A stretch of DNA of 64,000 bases from Amorphophallus konjac (GCA_022559845.1 CM040121.1:349530243-349594242), one strand, 5' to 3'; numbered from the stretch's first letter, positions 33,660 through 46,164 are shown. Program-made: numbers and translations. The notes: generated by a model not told the origin, from the sequence alone.

Positions 33660-34260
33660 AAAAAAATGGTGAACAGAAGACATTTGAGTGCAGCCAGAGA
33701 GAAGAGTAAGAGAGCCAGCAGAGTAGAAGAAAAGAAGAGTTCGTGAGATCGAGGAAAAATAAAGAGAGAGGAGCAGATAAGAGAAGTGAAGCAAAAGAAA
33801 GAGGAAGAGAAAGAAAGAGAGAGAGAGAGAGCCAGTGGAGAAGTGCTGAAGCGTGTGTGCCGCCTGAGAAAAAGAAGAAGAAGTGAGAATAGAAGAGAGG
33901 ATAGGGATCAGAGGAGAGACGAAGAAAAAGAAGAGCAGAGCTGAAGAGAGAGAGAGAGAAAAAGAGGAGCAGAGAAGAGAAGTGAAGCAAAAGAAAGAGG
34001 AAGAGAAAGAAAGAGAGAGATAGAGAGCCAGTGGAGAAGTGCTGAAGTGTGCGTGCCGCCTGAGAAAAAGAAGAAGAAGTGAGAATAGAAGAGAGGATAG
34101 GGATCAGAGGAGAGATGAAGAAAAAGAAGAGCAAAGCTAAAGAGAAAAAGAGAGAGAAAAAGAAGCAGAGAGAGAAGAAGAGAAGCCAAGGAAGAGATTG
34201 TGAGCTCATGAGAAAGAGGTAGAGAAAGAAAGATAGAGAGAGCTTGAGAAGAGGAGAGTG
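33660..34260 (+). repeat. 600-bp purine-rich leader with two long tandem units
   Basis: Nearly all A and G on this strand. A unit containing GCCAGTGGAGAAGTGCTGAA, then GCCGCCTGAGAAAAAG and GAGAATAGAAGAGAGGATAG, occurs twice (about 33830 and 34030). LTRs B and C have the same doublet. Long minus-strand open frames here (Phe/Ser/Leu-rich) are artefacts of composition. Confidence 0.85.
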
Positions 34261-34419
34261 AAGCCATCATTGAAGATCTGTCTTCCTGGCATTTGGATCA
34301 GATCCAAGCCAGACTTGCTCCTACGAGAGCTACATTCTGTGTTTCATTTCCAGCATTCCGTTGATGTGGTTTTGCTTTATATTTTACTTTGTTCTTTTCG
34401 TTTATCTTTAAACTTCAAG

Positions 34420-34570
34420 CTGTGAGTCAGCAGAGCAAGCTGTGATGCTCAGCAGGCAAGGTGGTTACCTTGGTCAACAAGCTGTGATGCTCAGTAGGAT
34501 GGCAAGCTGTGAGGCCCAGCAGATGTAGGCAAGCTGTGATGCCCAGCCGTTCAAGCTGTGAGTCAGTGGG
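34420..34570 (+). repeat. AAGCTGTGATGCTCAGC tandem repeats
   Basis: About six degenerate units of roughly 30 bp with the core CAAGCTGTGA[TG]GC[TC]CAGC. Present in all three LTRs. Confidence 0.85.
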
Positions 34571-34980
34571 AATCCACACTCGAGTTGAGTGTGGGGTGGA
34601 TGTAGGTCTGGAGGATCGAACCACCCAAAAATATTGTGTGCATTGGTTTGTTTGGTTTGAATGCAACTCTAATTATCGCTCGATGAATGCTTAGGATCGT
34701 TTCATCAATGGTTCTGACTGAATGGATTTCAGGCACACGCATGATCGATTTGGTTCTGTCAACGGTATAGATTTGCTTAGGAGTCTGCACTCTAGTAGTC
34801 CAACTGTTTGATCAAGCGCATCATTGACTTTCTTATTGTGTAAAGCTTAATTGGTTTATTTCTGCAACAGTGTCTAGTTATAAGTTTTAAATGTGCAGAG
34901 TTTTTTTTTTTTTGGGAGATTCATTCACCCCCCCTCTGAATCAGGTTTGTGCATTCGCACCTAGTCCTTACAGACTAACA

Positions 34981-34995
34981 ATTGGTATCAGAGCC
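34981..34995 (+). other. Primer binding site, first internal region
   Basis: ATTGGTATCAGAGCC begins directly after the LTR end; the standard Sirevirus-type tRNA-Met site. The leader runs to 35124. Confidence 0.88.
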
Positions 34996-35124
34996 ATGTT
35001 TCTGACTTATCAGATCCAACGATCTGCATAGGATCATGTAGTATTTGGTGCTATACTGGTTTTTGTTATCCTATTCTGGTGCATTACTCATTGAGCGCTT
35101 ACTGTTTTAAATCTGTTTGATAAA

Positions 35125-37152
35125 ATGGCTCTTCCCATGGTTTTTGATGGTTCCAACTTCAGTACATGGCTGGGAGGCCTATGTGTTCACATGAATTCTA
35201 TTAATCCAAATCTATGGAATCTTGTATCAAAAGGCCCACACAAATTACCTCAGATTGAGGCCATATGGTCTAAAGAGGACAGAATTAAGCATAGCGAGAA
35301 TACTAGAGTTCTCAATATTCTGAGAGTTGTAGTTAACACTGACATGTTTCCATGTATTGCAGGATGTCACTCTGGAAAGGAGATCATGGATAAAATAACT
35401 ACCATTCATCAGGAGCAAGAACGAGTTTGTCTGATGGCCAACCGAAGAGATAACGATGAAGAGACATCGTCACAGGTAAGCTCTGAATTCGATGAACTTA
35501 CCTTTAAAGAGTTGACAGAAATGTATAATGGATTGTTAGATAAATACAAGAAAGTTAAGTCTGAAAATAGAAAATTGAAAAAGAGCATGTCATCTGAAGT
35601 AAACTGTTTGAAATCTGAGAATGAACATCTTAAAGCTGAGATAAAGAAGATTGAAAATTCTTGTGTTAAATGTGTGTCTGTGAGTAAACTGAATGTCAGT
35701 CTTCAGTCTGATCTAAAAATACAAGAAGAGCTGATTGATTCATTAAGAGAAGAAAATGAAGAATTACTAAATAGGAAGGTTGATCTTGAAAAGAGTAAGG
35801 ACAAGCTAAATGAAAAGCTGAACTCAATGACTGAGTCTAATTTCTTTGATGAAAACAAAAATTTGAAATAACAGAACAAGAAGCTAGTGGCCTTAAACAC
35901 TGTAATATCCGAGAGGCTTCTGGTAGTTGAAAGAGAAAAATATGCTACTACCAAAATTCAAGCTGAAGATGAGCTAAAATTGAAACAGGAATTAGAAACA
36001 GTGAAAAATTTGAATGATGCTATGCATAAACAAATAATTTCATGTGAGGAAGACTTAGCTAGTTCTGAGCTTCAAGTTTCTGCACTTCAATCTGAGGTCA
36101 ATAAATTGAATGATTCAGTGTCAAGATTTGTAAAAGAGAAAGCGAATCTTGATAAACTACTAGCAAATAAAGTGAACGTTCTGAAAGAAGGATTATGTTA
36201 TAATCCAGATAATCAGAGAAGTATAAAAGGAAAAGAAAAAAATATTTTTTTGAAGAATTCAGAATGTGCGAGTACCTCAAAGTCTGTTTCACCTTAAAAG
36301 TCTCAGAATACTCACAAGCACAGGTCTAAACATAAGAAAAAGAATAATTGCTATGAAAAACCTCTTCATGTTAAGAAAATTCATGCTGATCAGAAAAAGA
36401 ATGTGCAGTGCTTTTATTGTAATAAAATATGCCATTTAATGCATGATTGCAAATTGTTTAAATTAGATGATCTAGCTGCTACTACTGTACAGAAAATTCC
36501 TAGTAGAAATCATGATGCTTATAGGAAGAAAATCAATTGTTTTCATTATGGAAAAGTTGGCCACATTGCAACTCAATGCTGGTTTGCAAGGAATAGGAAA
36601 AATTCACATTCATATCATGCTAAATTTCATGCAAACTATCAAGGTGTTAACAAGAATAAAGATATTTCAAGAGGCCTACATATGAAGTGTTTCAATTGTG
36701 GGAAGCATGGCCATGCATTCAAAGAATGTTGGCATGTTCAGGGAAAATAATTTAAATCTGAATTTGTTAAATTCCCTGCAAATAAAAAGGCCTTTGATAA
36801 AAATAAATCGTGTTTTAAGAAGAAAACTGTTGCATACTTTAACTGTGGAAAATCTGGCCATAAAGCCTCTGAGTGCTAGGTGGCAGGTTTCAGAAAACAA
36901 AAATTTCATGTTAATAATAGAAATTTTAATGCTCATGCACATAAGTTTAATGTTAACAATAATGTGCAAAAAAAGAACTTAACATATGTTATTGTGTGTC
37001 ATTATTGTGGAAATTCTGGGCATTCTATGGATAATTGTTTCATGATGAAATTTGATGACTCTTATGTTCAAAAATTCTGGAGAGCACCATTGAGAGGTGC
37101 TACTGACCATGGAGGACCCAAGAACTCTTGGGTACCTCAATTCACAAAATGA
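35125..37152 (+). pseudogene. gag: Sirevirus-like gag, copy 1, four nonsense codons
   Basis: ATG at 35125 (MALPMVFDGSNFSTWLGGL, then PNLWNLVSKGPHKLP). A long coiled coil follows (about 35560-36180), then five knuckle motifs: CFYCNKICHLMHDC (36410, Gly replaced by Cys), CFHYGKVGHIATQC (Cys to Tyr), CFNCGKHGHAFKEC, YFNCGKSGHKASEC and CHYCGNSGHSMDNC. It ends GPKNSWVPQFTK, as in the nested element. One frame throughout. Stops: 35869 (TAA; GAA in copy 2), 36295 (TAA; CAA in copy 2), 36748 (TAA, shared by both copies) and 36877 (TAG; TGG in copy 2). The shared stop shows that both copies descend from an already damaged gag. Confidence 0.88.
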
Positions 37153-37170
37153 GGATCTGTGTTTGCAGGT

Positions 37171-37214
37171 GTGCCTTGGAGCTGAAAAATAAAAGGGGTA
37201 ATAAACCAAGGCAC
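37171..37214 (+). ncRNA. Candidate conserved RNA stem-loop after gag, copy 1
   Basis: GTGCCTTGG and CCAAGGCAC form nine perfect pairs around a 26-base loop with AAAAGGGGTAATAAA. The same is at 44862-44905 and, on the other strand, at 16943-16983. Confidence 0.5.
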
Positions 37215-39998
37215 CAAAATAGGTAAAACCCCATGTCTGTAAAATTCAGGTAACATCCCTGTACTCATCAGGCTGATTATTTGAATCATCCTGTTAGATG
37301 CATATCATGTTGATCTGTCATTCAGAATTCATGCATACATTCTCATATCTGAAACTGACTTTCACACATCTTCAAATGCATATGCTGAATTATTTGTGCT
37401 TATATTGAGCCGAGGGTGAACTGTAGTGTATATTACTTTTTGAAAATCTGAAATGCATATGAATGTTGTTTGAAACTTGTTTCTGTTACATTGCATATCT
37501 TACACAGACAGTTGTTGCATAGTTCATTGAAAAATCTAATGCATATAGGACTGAGTTGGTACTGCATTGTCATGCATGACCATTATGGTATATCAAATGG
37601 TAAGTTACTAAATGGCAATTGAAATCTGTCTAGAGGTTCTTACTATGTGTGAGGTGGTCCTTTAGACCAAGTCCTCTGCCTAGTACCATGGGTCATATTG
37701 CATATAGGGCAGTCTGAATAATCATGATCATGAATCAAAAAATGATATGTTAACCCTTCATTGCATATATTGCATAAAGTCAGGGGGAGTCTGTCTAGCT
37801 CTTGCATGTCTTCATGTGTCTTGCATAGTCACTGAAAATCTGATAGGACTACATATGCCCCCGATGCATCCATAACCATAGTTCATGACTTCCCGTACAT
37901 AAAGTCCCATTCATTGTCATCATGACATATATGATGATTCAATGTATTTAGTTAGGGGGACTCAATGCATTGCATACATGTTGTCATCTGCATACACTTA
38001 TGTCAGAATTCATTACACATCACTCATATTGAAAGTAACAAGATTGCATTCATTAAGGGGGAGTATATAACAAGATTGTGTTCTGCTGGCTATTCATCTA
38101 GTTTCTTGTTATTTCAGTCAGTCAACTAAAGCTCCAATCCTTATCTTGAGATCATCCATTTCACGTATCTCAACTTGACTCTGATTTGATTTTGAATCTA
38201 CTGAGTTGGTCTTTCTTGAATATATCTGCCTGATGGACCTCTGGATATCTCTGATTCTCTTTGATACATTCTTTGCTGCACCTATTGATTGTCCTGACTG
38301 GAAGTGTTGACATAGTGAGTCCACATCATATTGGAAATGCCTTGTCAAATGTCGACACCTTCATTGTTGTGCTTATCTTTGCTCATGCTTGAAACTCTTG
38401 TGCAGTTCACAACTTGACTGCTGCAGAATCTCATTGAAAATTCAGAAAATTGAGAAGAGTTCAACTCGTATACCTTGATCACACATCTGAAAATCATTTC
38501 ATTAAAGAATCTTATATTATACAGATTTATGAATGTCTAAAAGGTCAGATTGGTTTAAGTATAATGTATTCATTGAGCTTGGCTATGAATATCTTAAAAA
38601 TATCTGAGTCAACTTTAATAAACTTTAACCAACTATTTCATGTTGAATCTTGTAAAATCTTCTGAAATCTGAAAATGTTAAAATCATGGCTTTATTTGGT
38701 TGAATTATATGAAATCAGTATTGTTTTTAAACAATTGATGAATCTGAAATGTTCCTAAGGGTAAATTCTGTCAGAGCAATAATTCTGGTCACTGAGAAAT
38801 CATGTCCAATGACCACGAAGTCTAGAGGACTGTGTCATGAAGTGCCATAATTATCTCTGCTAAATAAAATTTATTAAAAATCCAAGGAGAGCAATGGCTT
38901 GAATACTGAGAAATATACCTCACTTATCAATGAAATAAGGTGAAGTATGTCATGACGTGTCAATACTATCTCTGAAGCATGGCAGTTAGTCATACTAATT
39001 ACTTAGGGATACTGGCGTCCAAACAACGTGTATCATCTAGTTACAAGGTGTGTACTGAACTTAATTACACCTGATAAACTTGCTATGAAATCTTGTACTA
39101 TGCATAAAGAAAACTTTGAAATTATTTGAAGAAGTATGGCTGATCCTCTGGAACTAAATTTGAATTCCTTCATGTAGTTTAACCTCAATACTAATGATTG
39201 TAATTTTTAAAGAAGTCATTGAAATTGACTGAGTAAGATGAAGGGAGGTTAATCAAGATATAAATATGAGGGCTTGGTTCACTTTTATTAAACATTGATG
39301 TTTAGATATGAGTACAGAATTTCATTGAAAAACTGTGTATACATCATATTTAAACCATGATGTTCAAATAAAAATTCATAAGCCCCTATAATGGAAGAGT
39401 CTGAACCATCCGTTTATTCAGATTTATGAAATAAGTATCTTATTGAAAATCTTCTATTCTTTGAAAGATCATGTATTCTACATGCTGCCATGTCATCCTT
39501 CCTGAATTTCTTCTTGACATATCCCTCACCTTACACTCTTGGAAGACTTGCTTCATTCAGATCAGGGAGCATGGATTGTTTTTAAAGAAGAGGTTAGGTC
39601 TTGTCTAGACTGCACTTATTATTTTTTAAAGGGGGAGGTTTGTTTGTGATCTTGTCAAAGGGGGAGGATAGATTGATTGGTTCTTGTCCCGTTTGCATCA
39701 TGTAAGCATCAGGTTCTCCATGAATTGCATTCATTCTTCATAAGGAGAAAATACATCTGCAACATAGATTTGATTGGGGCATAATGGTTTAACTGCCTCT
39801 GTGTTTGCTGATTTCATTCCTTTCTCCCGGGGGAGAATAGCTTTTCTATACCTTAATGATTTTGTCAAAGGAGAAGATTTTAATTCAATCATATATGTTT
39901 GTAACTCTCATCTCAAACTATTTCCTTTTTGATGAAGTCAAAGGGGGAGAATAGTTTGACTTGAGCCAGTGTGACTCATAGTGGTATTGCCATCATCA

Positions 39999-40011
39999 AA
40001 AAGGGGGAGAT
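39999..40011 (+). other. Polypurine tract before LTR B
   Basis: AAAAAGGGGGAGAT precedes TGTTGTGCC; the second tract is at 48053-48065 before LTR C. Confidence 0.85.
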
Positions 40012-42672
40012 TGTTGTGCCCCTGTGGTTTTGATGATCGCAAACACTATAAGTCACACTGTGTTTGCATGAAAGATTGAATGAGCATCTTGTCTTTACAT
40101 GTTATATTGCGTACAACTTCATGAGGGTGCATGGCATTTCATCGAACAGTTCAAGGTCAATGCAATCACTTACGTTCAGCACATTATGTTGGTGCATTCT
40201 CATGGTTCACCAGGCTAAGTCAATGCTCTTCGGTGTTTAAGTCTGTGCAGGGTCATTTGTCCAAAGCCAAACTTCGTGCACATCTTAGTTAGACTGCATA
40301 GCAAAGTCGGTGCATTGCCACTGTTCATTAGCATTTAGGTCTATGCATCTTAGTTCGTGCACACCACTGTAGAAGTCGGTGTAACATTTTGGTAAGCATG
40401 CATCATATAGTCAGCAACCTCGTTGCCTCAGTGCATAACTGAGTTGGTGCAAGCCTTGTCTTGCATTACATTTAGGTCTGTGCATCGGTTAAAGTCGGTG
40501 TACATCACTATTGCAAAACGTAGTAGGTATGTGCATCATTTAGTCCATGCACTCTCCTTAGGCTACTCGGTGCAAGCTTGTTTAGACAGCATATCTTACC
40601 TCGGTGTAGGTTATGTTCTGCACGCACCAAGTAAGTGCATGTCTATGTTTAGATCATATTGAGTCAATGCATGGTTGCATGATGCATATTGTGAGTTGAT
40701 ACATGTCCTGACTTGCTGTCGATGCAACATTTGTATTGCACGCTAACTAGGTCGGTGCAAGATTGAGCTGCGGTGTTTAGAGTCGGTGCATTCCTAGCAA
40801 TGTGCAAGCTTGAACTCGGTGCAAGGTGCACTTCGTGCATTTGAGTCAGTACAAGCTAAGATTTTCATATGAATGAACTTCAAAGTCGAAGCATCCCTTT
40901 TCTGCACGAGCAAGTCAAAGCAATGTCTTTGTCAGCACGACTGCTCTAGCAAGTCGGTGCAATGCCTTCGACAGCACGACCCGGTCAGTGCAATGTCTGG
41001 TTTCGAGAGAACAAGCTCGGTGCAACGTGTGAAGCAACTCGGTGCAAACTCTGCTTAGGACAGCAAACTAAGTCGGTGCATCCATATGGAACTTAAGCAC
41101 ATAGGTGATCAATTGAGGAAAACCATGGTTCGAGCATCTTATGTGCACCTGAGCACCTTACTTACAAGGATCAGAAGAACAGGAGCACATGATATAAGCA
41201 GAACAAACAACTGGCACTTGATCCAAGGCTGATCATTATTCTAAGAAGCTACCACGTTGATAGCTAAACGATGGAGATTCTGACACGTGGCTAAAAGATT
41301 CCTGAAGCTTCCAGGCGGGAACGTTCTTTCCACACGCCTAGGGTGTGAGCTAGTGGGTCCCAGACTGAAGCCTTATATAAGACTTTTCTTCTTCGCAAAG
41401 GAAAAAAAAAGGTGAATAGAAGACATTTGAGTGCAGCCAGAGAGAAGAGTATGAGAGCCAGTAGAGTAGAAGAAAAGAAGAGTTCGTGAGATCGAGGAAA
41501 AATAGAGAGAGAGGAGCAGAGAAGAGAAGTGAAGCAAAAGAAAGAGGAAGAGAAAGAGAGAGAGAGAGAGAGAGAGCCAGTGGAGAAGTGCTGAAGCGTG
41601 TGTGCCGCCTGAGAAAAAGAAGAAGAAGTGAGGATAGGGATCAGAGGAGAGACGAAGAAAAAGAAGAGCAGAGCTGAATAGAAAAGAGAGAGAGAGAAAG
41701 AGGAGCAGAGAAGTGAAGTGAAGCAAAAGAAAGAGAGAGATAGAGAGCCAGTGGAGAAGTGCTGAAGCGTGTGTGCCGCCTGAGAAAAAGAAGAAGAAGT
41801 GAGAATAGAAGAGAGGATAGGGATCAGAGGAGAGACAAAGAAAAAGAAGAGCAAAGCTGAAGAGAAAAAGAGAGAGAAAAAGAAGCAGAGAGAGAAGAAG
41901 AGAAGCCAAGGAAGAGATTGTGAGCTCGTGATAAAGAGGTAGAGAAAGAAAGATAGAGAGAGCTTGAGGAGAGGAGAGTGAAGCCATCATTGAAGATCTG
42001 TCTTCCTGGCATTTGGATCAGATCCAAGTCAAACTTGCTCCTGTGAGAGCTACATTCTGTGTTTCATTTCCAGCTTTCCGTTGAGATGGTTTTGCTTTAT
42101 ATTTTCCTTTGTTCTTTTCATTTATCTTTAAACTTCAAGCTGTGAGTTAGCAGAGCAAGCTGTGATGCTCAGCAGGCAAGGTGGTTACCTTGGTTAGCAA
42201 GCTGTGATGCTCAGTGGGATGGCAAGCTGTGAGGCCCAGCGGATGTAGACAAGCTGTGATGCCTAGCCGTTCAAGCTGTGAGTCAGCAGGAATCCACACT
42301 CGGGTTGAGTGTGGGGTGGATGTAGGTCTGGAGGACCGAACCACCTAAAAATCTTGTGTGCAGTGGTTTGTTTGGTTTGAATGCAACTCTAACTATCGCT
42401 AGATGAATGCTTGGGATCATTTCATCAATGGTTCTGACTGAATGGATTTCAGACACACGCATGACCGATTTGGTTCTGTCAACGGCATAGGTTTGCTTAG
42501 GAGTCTGCACTCTTATTGTGTAAAGCTTAATTTATTTATTTCTGCAACAATGTCTAGTTATAAGTTTTAAATGTGCAGAGTTTTTTTTTTTTTGGGGGGG
42601 GGGGGGGAGATTCATTCACCCCCCCCTCTGAATCAGGTTTGTGGATTAGCACCTAGTCCTTACAGACTAACA
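40012..42672 (+). repeat. LTR B, shared middle LTR of the tandem
   Basis: 2661 bp. Same modules as LTR A. It has a T13G14 homopolymer junction at 42581-42607, where LTRs A and C have only T-rich runs ending GGGAGA. Confidence 0.92.
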
Positions 42673-42687
42673 ATTGGTATCAGAGCC
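42673..42687 (+). other. Primer binding site, second internal region
   Basis: ATTGGTATCAGAGCC immediately after LTR B; leader to 42816. Confidence 0.88.
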
Positions 42688-42816
42688 AGGTTTATGACTT
42701 ATCAGATCCAATGATCTGCAGAGGATCCTGCTATATTTGGTGCTATACTAGTTTTTGTTATCCTATTCTGGTGCATTACTCATTGAGCGCTTACTGTTTT
42801 AAATCTGTTTGATAAA

Positions 42817-44843
42817 ATGGCTCTTCCCATGGTTTTTGATGGTTCCAACTTCAGTACATGGCTGGGAGGCCTATGTGTTCACATGAATTCTATTAATCCA
42901 AATCTATGGAATCTTGTATCAAAAGGCCCACACAAATTACCTCAGATTGAGGCCATATGGTCTAAAGAGGACAGAATTAAGCATAGCGAGAATACTAGAG
43001 TTCTCAATATTCTGAGAGTTGTAGTTAACACTGACATGTTTCCATGTATTGCAGGATGTCACTCTGGAAAGGAGATCATGGATAAAATAACTACCATTCA
43101 TCAGGAGCAAGAACGAGTTTGTCTGATGGCCAACCGAAGAGATAACGATGAAGAGACATCGTCACAGGTAAGCTCTGAATTCGATGAACTTACCTTTAAA
43201 GAGTTGACAGAAATGTATAATGGATTGTTAGATAAATACAAGAAAGTTAAGTCTGAAAATAGAAAATTGAAAAAGAGCATGTCATCTGAAGTAAACTGTT
43301 TGAAATCTGAGAATGAACATCTTAAAGCTGAGATAAAGAAGATTGAAAATTCTTGTGTTAAATGTGTGTCTGTGAGTAAACTGAATGTCAGTCTTCAGTC
43401 TGATCTAAAAATACAAGAAGAGCTGATTGATTCATTAAGAGAAGAAAATGAAAAATTACTAAATAGGAACGTTGATCTTGAAAAGAGTAAGGACAAGCTA
43501 AATGAAAAGCTGAACTCAATGACTGAGTCTAATTTCTTTGATGAAAACAAAAATTTGAAAGAACAGAACAAGAAGCTAGTGGCCTTAAACACCGTAATAT
43601 CCGAGAGGCTTCTGGTAGTTGAAAGAGAAAAATGTGCTACTATCAAAATTCAAGCTGAAGATGAGCTAAAATTGAAACAGGAATTAGAAACAGTGAAAAT
43701 TTTGAATGATGCCATGCATAAACAAATAATTTCATGTGAGGAAGACTTAGCTAGTTCTGAGCTTCAAGTTTCTGCACTTCAATCTGAGGTCAATAAATTG
43801 AATGATTCATTGTCAAGATTTGTAAAAGAGAAAGAGAATTTGGATAAACTACTGGGAAATAAAGTGAACGTTTAAAAAGAAGGATTAGGTTATAATCCAG
43901 ATAATCAGAGAAGTATAAAAGGAGAGGAAAAAATTGTTTTTTTGAAGAATTCAGAATGTGCGAGTACCTCAAAGTCTGTTTCACCTCAAAAGTCTCAGAA
44001 TACTCACAAGCACATGTCTGAACATAAGAAAAAGAATAATTGCTATGAAAAACCTCTTCATTTAAGAAAATTCACGCTGATCAGAAAAAGAATGTGCAGT
44101 GCTTTTATTGTAATAAAATAGGTCATTTAATGCAAGATTACAAATTGTTTAAATTAGATGATCTAGCTACTACTACTGCACAGAAAATTCCTAGTAGAAA
44201 TCATGCTGCTTATAGGAAGAAAATCAATTATTTTCATTGTGGAAAAGTTGGCCACATTGCAGCTCAATGCTGGTTTGCAAGGGATAAGAAAAATTCACAT
44301 TCATATCATGCTAAATTTCATGCAAACTATGATGGTGTTAACAAGAATAAAGCTGTTTCAAGAGGCCTGCATATGAAGTGTTTCAATTGTGGGAAGCATG
44401 GCCATGCATTCAAGGAATGTTGGCATGTTCAGGGAAAATAATTTAAATCTAAATTTGTTAAATTCCCTGCAAATAAAAAGACATTTGATAAAAATAAATC
44501 GGGTTTTAAGAGGAAAACTGTTGCATGCTTTAACTCTAGAAAATCTGGCCACAAAGCCTCTGAGTGCTGGGTGGCAGGTTTCAGAAAACAAAAATTTCAT
44601 GTTAATAACAGAAATTTAAATGCTCATGCACATAGATTTAATGTTCACAATAATGTGCACCAAAAGAACTTAACATCTGTTATTGTGTGCCATTATTGTG
44701 GAAATTCAGGGCATTCTATGGATAATTGTTTCATGATGAAATTTGATGACTCTTATGTTCAAAAATTATGGAGAGCACCATTCAGAGGTGCTACTAACCA
44801 TGGAGGACCCAAGAACTCTTGGGTACCTCAATTTGCAAAATGA
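42817..44843 (+). pseudogene. gag: Sirevirus-like gag, copy 2, stops and one frameshift
   Basis: Nearly identical to copy 1 through its N-terminal domain and coiled coil (open 42817-43872). TAA at 43873 stands where copy 1 has CTG. A one-base deletion near 44062 (CATTTAAG against CATGTTAAG) shifts the frame. The knuckle region continues from 44094 in the shifted frame with TAA at 44439 shared with copy 1. Knuckle losses differ from copy 1: the second reads YFHCGKVGHIAAQC and the fourth CFNSRKSGHKASEC. Ends GPKNSWVPQFAK. Confidence 0.88.
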
Positions 44844-46164
44844 GGATATGTGTTTGCAGGTGTGCCTTGGAGCTGAAAAATAAAAGGGGTAATAAACCAA
44901 GGCACCGAAATATGTAAAACCCCATTTCTTCAAAATTAAGGTAACATCCCTGTACTCATCAGGCTGATTATTTGAATCATCTTGTTAGATGCATATCATG
45001 TTGATCTGTCGTTCAGAATTCATGCATACATTCTCATATCTGAAACTGACTTTCACACATCTTCAAATGCATATGCTGAATTATTTGTGCTTACATTGAG
45101 CCGAGGGTGAATTGCAGTGTATATTACTTTCTGAAAATCTGAAATGCATATGAATGATGTTTGAAACTTGTCTGCGTTACATTGAGTTTGGCTATGAACA
45201 CTGCGTTAAATCTGAAATGCATATGAACACAATCTTCTATTATACAGCTTTATGAATGTCTAAAAGGTCAGGTTGGTTTAATTCTAATGTATTCATTGAG
45301 TTTGGCTATGAATATCTTGAAAATATCTGAGTCAACTTTAATAAACTTTAACCAACTATTTCATGTTGAATCTTGTAAAATCTGAAAATGTTAAAATCAT
45401 GACTTTATTTGGTTGAATTATATGAAATCCCTATTATTTTTAAACATCTGATGAATGTGAAATGTTCCTAAGGGTAAATTCTATCAGAGCAATGATTTTG
45501 GTCACAGAGAAATCATGTCCAATGACTATAAAGTCTAGAGGACTGTGTCATGAAGTGCCATAATTAACTCTGCTAAATAAAATTTATTAAAAATTCAGGG
45601 ACAGCAATGGCTTGAATACTGAGAAATATACCTCACTTATCAATGAAATAAGGTGAAGTATGTCATGAGGTGTCAATACAATCTCTGAAGCATAACAGTT
45701 AGTCATACTAAGTGCTTAAGGATACTAGCATCCAAACAACGTGTATCCTCTAGTTACAAGGTGTGTACTGAACTTAATTGCACCTGGTAAACTTGCTATG
45801 AAATCGTGTACTGTGCATAAAGAAAAATCTGAAATTATTTGAAGAAGTATGGCTGATCCTCTGGAACAAAATTTGAATTCCTTCATGTTGTTTAACCTCA
45901 ATACTAAGGATTGTAATTTCTAAAGAAGTCATTGAAATTGACTGAGTAAGATGAAGGGAGGTTAATCAAGATATAAATATGAGGGCTTGGTTCACTTTTA
46001 TTAAACATTGATGTTCATATATGAGTACAGAATTTCATTGACAAACTATGTATAAATCATATTTAAACCATGATGTTCGAATAAAAATTCATAAGCCCTT
46101 ATAATGGAAGAGTCTGAACCACCCGTTTATTCAGATTTATGAAATAACTATCTTATTGAAAATC
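44844..46164 (+). other. Non-coding interior of copy 2, left part
   Basis: Collinear with copy 1 except that about 1 kb (copy 1 about 37500-38510, including the conserved block) is missing near 45190-45240. It keeps the post-gag stem-loop (44862-44905). No gene. Confidence 0.75.

Larger units (their letters stand above)
32230..34980 (+). repeat. LTR A of the tandem element
   Basis: 2751 bp, about 53 bp longer than expected at its head because of a duplicated start (see findings). It contains the GTCGGTGCA array (32450-33350), a TATA box (33630-33637), a purine-rich leader (33660-34260), AAGCTGTGATGCTCAGC tandem repeats (34420-34570) and the conserved stem-loop (34574-34594). Confidence 0.9.
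37153..40011 (+). other. Non-coding interior of copy 1 with conserved blocks and repeated polypurine tracts
   Basis: No supported gene; pol and ORF2 are absent. It contains the post-gag stem-loop (37171-37214), a block shared with the nested element (37580-37695) and repeated GGGGGAG-type tracts (about 37786, 38056, 39628, 39655, 39830, 39949). The true polypurine tract is at 40000-40010. Confidence 0.75.

Noticed and set aside
33607..34270. Long minus-strand open frames (120-200 codons) rich in Phe, Ser and Leu, also at 41291-41990 and 49302-50040
   Set aside because: They lie opposite the purine-rich LTR leader. Open frame and composition follow from the A/G bias; no domain is visible.
38118..38348. 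76-codon minus-strand frame in the first Sirevirus-like interior
   Set aside because: No resemblance to ORF2 or any family I know, and the second internal copy lacks the region.
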